DNA of 53,075 nucleotides from the NCBI GenBank assembly GCA_013141385.1, contig JABFRB010000017.1, positions 1-53,075 of the forward strand, in the 5' to 3' direction. Under the pieces are notes generated by a model, which was given only the letters and a program-made list of their open reading frames with translations, searched no databases and had not been told where the DNA came from. Both the position numbers and the translations under genes were made by a program. Source of the stretch: Bacteroidales bacterium. GTDB lineage: Bacteria > Bacteroidota > Bacteroidia > Bacteroidales > Tenuifilaceae. Positions 47,510 to 53,075 of this stretch are shown here, in pieces; positions within the stretch are counted from its first letter, which is position 1, and each line of letters opens with the position of its first letter.

Positions 47510-47605
47510 ATTTATTGGTATTAGTTAAACAATTATTTACTTGAATAATAATAAAATGTATTCGAAATTCTTATAACATCTATATTACTTGTAGTTTTTG
47601 ATATA

Positions 47606-47911
47606 CTAAAACGACTTAATTACGAGAACTCGAAAAGGTTTTTCGCTTATATTTTTCATCCCTCTCTGCTTATCTTTCTCAATATAAATTGATGTGTCTT
47701 TCTCTACTATTATCTCCTCTCCTTCAAAGAATATTTTGCCTTGACCTTCAAGGATGAAAAAAATGACATCGAATGGATTGGAATGAGGGGCTATCTCTTC
47801 ATTTGGTTTCAATGTTAAATGAACCAACTCAACCTTACTGTTTGTGAACATCTTCCGCCCATCAAGATTGAAAGGAACTTTTTCTGCGGTTTCAAGTGTT
47901 GTTATTTTCAT
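47606..47911 (-). CDS. small cupin protein in the NO-stress cluster
   Basis: A 101-residue single-domain cupin. The metal-binding pattern is partly present as LKPNEEIAPHSNPFDVIFFI, with a later GKIFFEGEEIIVEKDTSIYI and KQRGMKNISEKPFRVLVI. Only one clear histidine lies in the usual first motif (PHSNP), so metal binding may be weaker or atypical. It lies between the PepSY membrane protein gene and norB. A similar role to the second cupin upstream (112 residues) seems likely; the exact function is unknown. Confidence 0.8.
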   Translation of the reverse strand: MKITTLETAEKVPFNLDGRKMFTNSKVELVHLTLKPNEEIAPHSNPFDVIFFILEGQGKIFFEGEEIIVEKDTSIYIEKDKQRGMKNISEKPFRVLVIKSF

Positions 47912-47918
47912 AGATTGT

Positions 47919-47950
47919 TAGGTTATAGAGTTATTGGGTTATTCAGTTAT
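47919..47950 (-). repeat. octamer tandem repeat ATAACnnn before the cupin start
   Basis: On the minus strand four consecutive 8-base units (ATAACTGA, ATAACCCA, ATAACTCT, ATAACCTA) sit immediately before the cupin start codon. The same ATAAC unit recurs before two other genes of the cluster. Confidence 0.8.
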
Positions 47951-49498
47951 TTAATTCTGACTTCCTACTTCGGCTTCTGTCTTCCGACTTCTTTTTTTGA
48001 TAAACCACATTATTGCACCGGTTATCGTAATAAAAATCATTGCGATTCCGGCTAGGGGTACTATAAGTATATAGAAAATGCTAATTAAAGGTGAATATAT
48101 TCGGCATGTATGAATCTCCTGTGCTAAGTTCCATAAGGGAAATGAGAATGAATCCTTAATTATCCTTGGCATTTCTAAATGATTACTACCCGATGATTGG
48201 ATTACCCCTTTATCATAATCAAAGAAATATTCCTGATTCTCAATTTTTGCATACCCAGCAATGGCTGAACTCCCGAAAGGGGAAGAAAGTCCTGCTTTAG
48301 GAATAACAGGTTCTTTGGTAAAATAGTTGCTCACAGTCCCAGTAAAAGGATTCCAACGAAATGCCCCACTGAAACTTCCAATAAGATAATCGCCATTATC
48401 AATCACCTCGAAAACATTAATCCCCATAACACTTATTGGAGGTTCAGAGTTAAATGTCATTAAACTTGATGAGAAACAATCTTTGCTATAATAAATTCCA
48501 TCGGAGGTGGCAACTAAAAACAGTTTCCTACCATGATCGTATTTGATATCCCTAAGCTTATCGTGCCAGTAAACATTATTAATATTTCTAGATACATACT
48601 GATTTACATGACCATTAACTACCATCAGCAGGAAAGGTGGCCTTAGAAAGATCCCTGTAAAACTTACGATGAGTAATAGTAGGGAAGCGTAAATTCCAAT
48701 TTTCAAATGCCAATTATACGAGAACTTGGTTACCCGTTTCATCCTACTTAACCTCCGTTTTGCCTTAACCCTTTTAATGATTTTTGGGAAGAAAAAGAAA
48801 ATTAAGCCAGTGATGCAAAGAAAGATCATGGTTAAGCCTACCAAATCGACGAGTAAGCGACCAAAAACACCCAGTAGTTCTCCGCTATGAATAATCCAAA
48901 ATAATCTAAAAACAGTGATGCTGGGTTTGCTCCCGATTGGAGGTATTAATTCGATTTTACAGAATGATAGTTCTTTATTGTCAATATTTCCAACATACAA
49001 ATGATCCCTTGTTAGTAGATAAAGTGTAGAATCTACAACCTCAAGTCCTGTTACAAATTGGTCATCTTTAGGTAATGAACAAATCTTCCACTGATTTGAT
49101 CCCTTTGAATATTCGAATAATCCGAATCGAGTTGCTGCAAAAAAATCTCCTTTTGCTGATTTAGCAAAATCGAATATTTTCCTCCTATCAGATCCTTTTG
49201 GAAAACCTTCCATAAAAGGTTTCCATGAAGTAAAAGTTTTATTTGTTAGCCAAATACCAGCACCACCGTATATGAATACTGAATCACCCCCAACCTGTTG
49301 TCCCCCTTTTGCTGACGCTAAATTCCAGTTCTGTAGCTTATAATTTTTGGGTAACCATTTGCGATTAATATCGACACTACTAATTAGGTTTCGATGATTC
49401 ATCAGTATCCCTGAAAAGGCAAATAGAATGAAGAATATAGTAAATACTAATGCTAACCACTTATGGTATTTCTGTAAGGTTTTGTAAAAACTACTCAT
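47951..49498 (-). CDS. PepSY-associated membrane protein
   Basis: This 515-residue protein is of the PepSY-associated TM-helix family. A first helix (WLALVFTIFFILFAFSGILM) near the N-terminus is followed by a long periplasmic domain, two central helices (IHSGELLGVFGRLLVDLVG and YASLLLLIVSFTGIFLRPPF regions) and a last helix (FYILIVPLAGIAMIFITITG). It is predicted to reside in the inner membrane and is reminiscent of flavin- or heme-associated electron-transfer proteins. Its C-terminal 15 residues are coded by a short tandem heptamer repeat (GAAGnnn), so the tail is probably not functional. Position between two cupin genes in an NO-stress cluster suggests a redox role, which is inference. Confidence 0.82.
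   Translation of the reverse strand: MSSFYKTLQKYHKWLALVFTIFFILFAFSGILMNHRNLISSVDINRKWLPKNYKLQNWNLASAKGGQQVGGDSVFIYGGAGIWLTNKTFTSWKPFMEGFPKGSDRRKIFDFAKSAKGDFFAATRFGLFEYSKGSNQWKICSLPKDDQFVTGLEVVDSTLYLLTRDHLYVGNIDNKELSFCKIELIPPIGSKPSITVFRLFWIIHSGELLGVFGRLLVDLVGLTMIFLCITGLIFFFFPKIIKRVKAKRRLSRMKRVTKFSYNWHLKIGIYASLLLLIVSFTGIFLRPPFLLMVVNGHVNQYVSRNINNVYWHDKLRDIKYDHGRKLFLVATSDGIYYSKDCFSSSLMTFNSEPPISVMGINVFEVIDNGDYLIGSFSGAFRWNPFTGTVSNYFTKEPVIPKAGLSSPFGSSAIAGYAKIENQEYFFDYDKGVIQSSGSNHLEMPRIIKDSFSFPLWNLAQEIHTCRIYSPLISIFYILIVPLAGIAMIFITITGAIMWFIKKRSRKTEAEVGSQN
47958..47991 (-). repeat. heptamer tandem repeat GAAGnnn at the end of the PepSY gene
   Basis: On the minus strand the units GAAGTCG, GAAGACA, GAAGCC, GAAGTAG and GAAGTCA follow each other directly (period 7 with one 6-base unit). 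They encode the last residues of the PepSY protein (EVGSQN region) and lie just before the octamer repeats. Confidence 0.75.
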
Positions 49499-49556
49499 TG
49501 AGGGTTATTAGTTATGGTGTTATTAGCATTTGGCTCATTAACTAATTGTCAAATTT

Positions 49557-49895
49557 TTAAATTGATGGCTCTTTAATCATCGTTAAAAGCATTTTGAATC
49601 TTTCAGTAGCAAAAACTGCATGTGTTATATTCGCAGGCATAATGATTGATTCGCCAGATTCAAGATCGTGTGGCTCGCCACCGATAGTAATTCTTGACTT
49701 GCCCTCAAGTACTTGAACCATTGCATCGAATGGTGCAGTGTGCTCGCTTAAGCCTTCGCCTTTATCAAAAGCAAATACAGAGATGTTGCCCGTTGGGCGT
49801 TTTAGCACATTCTTGCTTACTATTCCACCGCTTGCATACTCAACCTCGTTGGTAAAGCGGAATTGTTTACCTTTTGGAAATTCATTTGTGTTCAT
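49557..49895 (-). CDS. cupin-domain protein in the NO-stress cluster
   Basis: A 112-residue cupin. Two conserved motifs can be seen: GEGLSEHTAPFDAMVQVLEG with a metal-binding histidine and later GEPHDLESGESIIMPANITH with another histidine. It is intact and typical of a group of small cupins that accompany hcp or NO-detoxification genes in Bacteroidota. The direct function is unknown; sensing or binding of a reactive nitrogen product is possible. It follows hcp after a 60-base space that contains an intercistronic hairpin. Confidence 0.88.
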   Translation of the reverse strand: MNTNEFPKGKQFRFTNEVEYASGGIVSKNVLKRPTGNISVFAFDKGEGLSEHTAPFDAMVQVLEGKSRITIGGEPHDLESGESIIMPANITHAVFATERFKMLLTMIKEPSI

Positions 49896-49911
49896 GGTTT
49901 TATAAATATTT

Positions 49912-49944
49912 AACTCCGAAAGGGTTTTGAACCCTTTCAGAGTT
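49912..49944. repeat. intercistronic hairpin after hcp
   Basis: GAAAGGGTT and AACCCTTTC form a 9-bp stem, extended across one mismatch by AACTC/GAGTT, with a TTG loop. It lies between hcp and the cupin gene on the transcribed strand and lacks a U-tract, so mRNA stabilisation or partial termination is more likely than full termination. Confidence 0.7.
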
Positions 49945-49955
49945 GGTTTAAATAA

Positions 49956-51614
49956 CTACCCTACTAAAAGTTTAATATCTTCGTCAACAGTGGTAATACC
50001 TACGATACCAAAATTATCGACAAGCACCTTTGCCACATTGGGAGATAGGAACGCAGGAAGAGTTGGGCCTAGATGAATATTCTTAACACCCAAATAAAGC
50101 AATGCAAGTAGAACAATTACTGCTTTTTGCTCATACCAAGCAATATTATAGGCAATTGGTAATTCGTTGATATCGTTTAGCTGGAAAACCTCCTTCAACT
50201 TAAGAGCAATTACTGCTAATGAGTAGGAGTCGTTGCACTGACCAGCATCTAATATTCTTGGAATACCATTGATATCACCCAGTTGAAGTTTATTATATCG
50301 ATATTTGGCACAACCTGCAGTAAGTATCACCGTATCTTTTGGTAGCTTCTGAGCAAAACCGGTATAATACTCACGACCCTTCATACGACCATCGCAACCA
50401 GCCATTACAATAAACTTACGAATTGCACCGCTCTTAACGGCCTCTACAATCTTATCGGCTAAAGCCAAAACCTGTGCATGAGCAAATCCACCAACAATTT
50501 CACCTTTCTCAATTTCAATTGGTGCTTTGCATTTTTTTGCCAGTTCGATTATCTCCGAAAAGTTTTTTTGCTTGCCAGCAATACGTTCTGGAATATGCTT
50601 GCTACCAGGGTAACCCGCTGCGCCAGTTGTGAAAACACGATCCTTATAGGTTGCAGTTGAACTTGGTGGTACGATACAGTTTGTTGTGAAAAGAATTGGA
50701 CCATTAAAACTTTCGAATTCCTCTTTCTGACGCCACCAGCTGCTTCCATAATTTCCTACAAAATGCTTATACTTTTTAAATGCTGGATAGTAGTTTGCAG
50801 GTAGCATCTCGCTATGAGTGTACACATCAACCCCAGTACCATCGGTTTGAGCAAGCAGTTCTTCCATATCCTTTAGGTCGTGACCACTGATAAGAATTCC
50901 TGGCTTTGTACCAACACCAATATTCACCTTGGTTATCTCGGGATTACCATATGATGTAGTGTTCGCCTTATCAAGCAAAGCCATTGCAGTAACACCAAAC
51001 TTACCAGTTTCCATTACTAGGTTGATATTATCCTGAACAGAAAGATTATCATCCGTGAGTTTTACCAAAATTTCTTGTATAAACTTACTACATGATTCAT
51101 CCTCGAATCCAAGATTGTTTGCATGGAGAAGATATGCTGCTAGTCCTTTTAAACCATAAAGTGTAAGTGCTCTTAGCGAACGAATATCCTCGTTTGGTGC
51201 ATCAATTCTACTATCGATTGTAGTCGCTTTAGCAATTATTTTATCCTCACTCAATTCACTCCACACGAAGAGATCTAAAGGTTTTACCTCAACTTTCACA
51301 CCTGCCTTCTGAAGTTTATCCTTTAAGGATTCACGAAGGGCAATCGTTTCTTTGATTTTCTCTACAAAAACATCTTTCGAAAAATTGGCATTGGTAATGG
51401 TGGTAAATAATCCTTCGGTTATGAAATGATCGACATTTCCATTATTGACACCATTCCTTTTAGCCTCTAAAGAGTAATACGAAAGGCCTTTAAGTAAATG
51501 AACGAATAAATCTTGGAGGTGTATAACATCATCGGTAATACCGCATACACCCTTTGAACCAGTACAGCCTGTTCCTTTGGCTGCTTCTTGACATTGATAA
51601 CAAAACATACTCAT
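49956..51614 (-). CDS. hcp: hybrid cluster protein / hydroxylamine reductase
   Basis: This 552-residue protein is the hybrid cluster protein, first described as hydroxylamine reductase and now known in E. coli as an NO reductase. The N-terminal cysteines [14 protein letters not shown] and GVCG (spacing C-x2-C-x8-C-x6-C) hold the first iron-sulfur cluster; the hybrid cluster ligands follow in [26 protein letters not shown] and GEIVGG regions. All major ligands are present. It lies 99 bases after a ferredoxin gene that may pass electrons to it and precedes the cupin, PepSY and norB genes. Confidence 0.97.
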   Translation of the reverse strand: MSMFCYQCQEAAKGTGCTGSKGVCGITDDVIHLQDLFVHLLKGLSYYSLEAKRNGVNNGNVDHFITEGLFTTITNANFSKDVFVEKIKETIALRESLKDKLQKAGVKVEVKPLDLFVWSELSEDKIIAKATTIDSRIDAPNEDIRSLRALTLYGLKGLAAYLLHANNLGFEDESCSKFIQEILVKLTDDNLSVQDNINLVMETGKFGVTAMALLDKANTTSYGNPEITKVNIGVGTKPGILISGHDLKDMEELLAQTDGTGVDVYTHSEMLPANYYPAFKKYKHFVGNYGSSWWRQKEEFESFNGPILFTTNCIVPPSSTATYKDRVFTTGAAGYPGSKHIPERIAGKQKNFSEIIELAKKCKAPIEIEKGEIVGGFAHAQVLALADKIVEAVKSGAIRKFIVMAGCDGRMKGREYYTGFAQKLPKDTVILTAGCAKYRYNKLQLGDINGIPRILDAGQCNDSYSLAVIALKLKEVFQLNDINELPIAYNIAWYEQKAVIVLLALLYLGVKNIHLGPTLPAFLSPNVAKVLVDNFGIVGITTVDEDIKLLVG

Positions 51615-51713
51615 TTTTTTAGTTGATTATTGTTAGTTTTTAGTTGATATTTGTTTTATATAAAACATTAATATTCTCATAGTTAATAAAGGCGTTATTA
51701 TATTATTAGTGGA

Positions 51714-52637
51714 TTAAACCCAAGCACTTTCAAGAATATTACCTTGAATTCCCACCGTGGTAACCTTAATTGGTACTTTACGGGTTGCTTTATCGGCAGC
51801 CATTTTGGCAAGTTGAACCAATCCTCCGCAGCATGGAACCTCCATACGCATAATGGTTAGCGTATCTATTCCACCCTCTTCAATAAGTGCAGTAATCTTC
51901 TCAACGTATGATTCCTTATTCGAATCGAGCTTTGGGCATGCAATTGCAAGGGTTTTACCCTTTAGGTATTCACTATGGAAGCCACCGAGTGAGAATGCTA
52001 CGCAATCGGCAGCAAGTAAAAGGTTTGAGCCTTTAAAATGAGGAGCATGAGGGTTAATCAAGTGCATTTGGATTGGCCAATGTGATAGTTCAGATTGTGC
52101 CGATACCATTGTATTACCTTTTCCTTCCTTCTCGAAAGTTCTTTCTGCTGAACCGGGGCAACCGCAAGGGCTACCATGTTCGTGTCCATGATTTGGCATA
52201 GCTGTAAATATTTGTTTTTGTGGTTGTTGACTTTTCATTGCGCTAGGATTGTGGCTATGAACTGCTTGAATTACCTCATCTACATTAAAATTGATTTTAT
52301 CGCGATTTGCAAGCATCCATTCAACACCTTGACGCATGTACTCTTTCTGAGCGTGATCCTTTAAATGTTTCAGGTGAGCAATTACTGTATTCTTACCATT
52401 CTCCACCATTTTCGAAAGGGTTAAAACCTCATCATAAGCAGCAGCTTCACGAGTTTCAATTGTGATTGCACCCTCGGGGCATTCGCCAATGCAAGCACCA
52501 AGGCCATCGCACATTAGCTCACTGATCATTACCGCTTTATTATCTACAATTTGCAAAGCACCTTCATGGCATCCAGTAACGCAAAGTCCACATCCTGTAC
52601 ACTTGTCACGATCGATTTTAATAATGTCTCTTTTCAT
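51714..52637 (-). CDS. two-cluster ferredoxin-type protein of the hcp operon
   Basis: This 307-residue protein has an N-terminal 4Fe-4S ferredoxin domain (DRDKCTGCGLCVTGCHEGAL and LMCDGLGACIGECPEGAI, the two CxxCxxCxxxCP-like sets with a variant second one, lacking one cysteine-spacing element). A linker with a Cys motif near residue 160 (CGCPGSAERTF) and a C-terminal alpha/beta domain follow. The C-terminal domain (FKGSNLLLAADCVAFSLG, PCCGGLVQLAK) is common beside hcp in anaerobes. It likely passes electrons to Hcp. It is the first gene of the cluster and has an Fnr-type operator upstream. Confidence 0.88.
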   Translation of the reverse strand: MKRDIIKIDRDKCTGCGLCVTGCHEGALQIVDNKAVMISELMCDGLGACIGECPEGAITIETREAAAYDEVLTLSKMVENGKNTVIAHLKHLKDHAQKEYMRQGVEWMLANRDKINFNVDEVIQAVHSHNPSAMKSQQPQKQIFTAMPNHGHEHGSPCGCPGSAERTFEKEGKGNTMVSAQSELSHWPIQMHLINPHAPHFKGSNLLLAADCVAFSLGGFHSEYLKGKTLAIACPKLDSNKESYVEKITALIEEGGIDTLTIMRMEVPCCGGLVQLAKMAADKATRKVPIKVTTVGIQGNILESAWV

Positions 52638-52640
52638 ATT

Positions 52641-52671
52641 TTAGTTGTTGAGTTATCAGTTATTGAGTTAT
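52641..52671 (-). repeat. octamer tandem repeat ATAACnnn before the ferredoxin start
   Basis: On the minus strand the units ATAACTCA, ATAACTG, ATAACTCA and ACAACTAA precede the ferredoxin start codon directly, a near copy of the arrangement before the cupin at 47911. They lie in the untranslated leader of the operon. Confidence 0.75.
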
Positions 52672-52686
52672 TAAACTATTAGTACT

Positions 52687-52721
52687 CGTCTGAAATCTGA
52701 TGTTTAAAATCTGACATCTGA
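52687..52721 (-). repeat. heptamer tandem repeat TCAGAnn in the operon leader
   Basis: On the minus strand five exact 7-base units are TCAGATG, TCAGATT, TTAAACA, TCAGATT and TCAGACG; four share TCAGA. They fall between the predicted transcription start and the octamer repeats. Confidence 0.75.
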
Positions 52722-52730
52722 TTTACGATA

Positions 52731-52738
52731 CAAACATA
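52731..52738 (-). promoter_or_regulatory. -7 box of the ferredoxin-hcp operon
   Basis: The minus strand reads TATGTTTG, matching TAnnTTTG. A start point a few bases downstream would be near 52726. No -33 TTTG is present at the expected spacing; the palindrome upstream occupies that place. Confidence 0.6.
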
Positions 52739-52759
52739 GGGTAACGCAATGCGATAGAA

Positions 52760-52775
52760 TGTAACATATGTTACA
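52760..52775. promoter_or_regulatory. Crp/Fnr-type operator upstream of the NO-stress operon
   Basis: TGTAACATATGTTACA is a perfect 16-bp palindrome made of TGTAAC half-sites and a 4-base spacer, a shape used by Crp/Fnr-superfamily regulators such as HcpR/DNR-type NO sensors. Its centre is about 41-43 bases upstream of the start point predicted from the -7 box, the position of a class II activator site. No such regulator gene is in the window. Confidence 0.7.
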
Positions 52776-52857
52776 ATAAAGGATTATTTTTCAAAAATGT
52801 TTAACTAGGAAATGTTTAGTGACAAAATCTGTCATCCTTTTTAATTAACAATGCGAA

Positions 52858-53075
52858 TTAAGGGTTGAAAAAAAGGCACATAAATGCAACGGCTAGCCTA
52901 CCAAATACATGAACCAGCAAGCCGTTTGTCGATCGAACTTTAGACGCTCTTTGAATGCCAGTTTTCTCCTCAAGCCAGTTGAAGAAAGACTCAATGGGCT
53001 GCCTTACCCTAGATACGGCTTTAGAGAATAGGTCAGCAGCAGCCTTGTCGAAGTATTTTATGGGTTCAGACTGAC
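52858..53075 (-). CDS. C-terminal part of a DDE transposase, cut by the window edge
   Basis: The last 72 codons of a transposase-like frame run in from the right edge of the window to a stop at 52858. Readable segments are VRQPIESFFNWLEEKTGIQR and ASKVRSTNGLLVHVFGRLAV, a pattern familiar from Bacteroidota DDE transposases in which an R-x-x-x-E-S-F/W helix carries the catalytic glutamate. I could not assign an IS family. It is intact in this stretch, so it may belong to a functional element. Its terminal inverted repeat was not identified. Confidence 0.7.
   Translation of the reverse strand, partial: QSEPIKYFDKAAADLFSKAVSRVRQPIESFFNWLEEKTGIQRASKVRSTNGLLVHVFGRLAVAFMCLFFNP

Noticed and set aside
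47510-47605. A second Fnr-type palindrome before norB
   Set aside because: GTAATATAGATGTTAT resembles half-sites but the spacing is 2 bases off and the symmetry is imperfect, and its distance to the nearest weak -7-like sequence does not match a class II site.

Overview
The window looks like a chromosomal segment of an AT-rich member of the Bacteroidota, probably an anaerobic or facultative Bacteroidales/Marinilabiliales-type organism. The evidence is gene content (START-like protein, LuxC-type acyl-CoA reductase, TPR-histidine kinases, cNMP-domain aspartase, pRiA4b ORF-3-like protein, a grasp-with-spasm peptide system), promoters resembling the Bacteroidota -7 box TAnnTTTG, and the lack of Shine-Dalgarno sequences. 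The genus cannot be read from the sequence.

Layout. 1-1.8 kb: a graveyard of decayed insertion sequences (IS701-like and ISL3/ISAon1-like), then a tRNA with anticodon CAU on the minus strand. 2.2-12.1 kb: housekeeping and envelope genes (START-like, LptF/G permease, two glycosyltransferases, ribBA, fmt, a glucosaminidase/LysM protein, cdd, an RluA-type pseudouridine synthase, panB). 12.4-22.1 kb: dnaK, a MORN-like protein, then xseA and xseB separated by two large TPR-histidine kinases. 22.1-24.5 kb: a RiPP operon of the grasp-with-spasm type, with a 54-residue GG-leader precursor gene, ATP-grasp and SPASM maturases and an additional 58-codon ORF. 24.7-26.5 kb: an aspartase fused to a cyclic-nucleotide-binding domain and broken by a frameshift. 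26.6-31.3 kb: an accessory locus with a trypsin-fold protein lacking its catalytic histidine, a small membrane protein, an unrecognised protein and a divergent STAND/NACHT-like ATPase. 31.3-45.2 kb: sugar kinase, peptide-binding lipoprotein, miaA, LuxC-like reductase, MacB-like permease, SpoIIE-type phosphatase, gapA, mobA-like, tsaC/sua5, transaldolase-like and KAS III-like genes. 45.3-52.8 kb: a nitric-oxide / nitrosative stress cluster (ferredoxin, hcp, two cupins, a PepSY membrane protein, quinol NO reductase norB). A perfect 16-bp palindrome sits where a class II Crp/Fnr activator would bind upstream of a -7 box. The right edge cuts another transposase.

The most interesting units are the RiPP operon, the protease-like/STAND locus, the NO-stress regulon with its promoter and its short tandem repeats in untranslated regions, and the broken cNMP-aspartase fusion.
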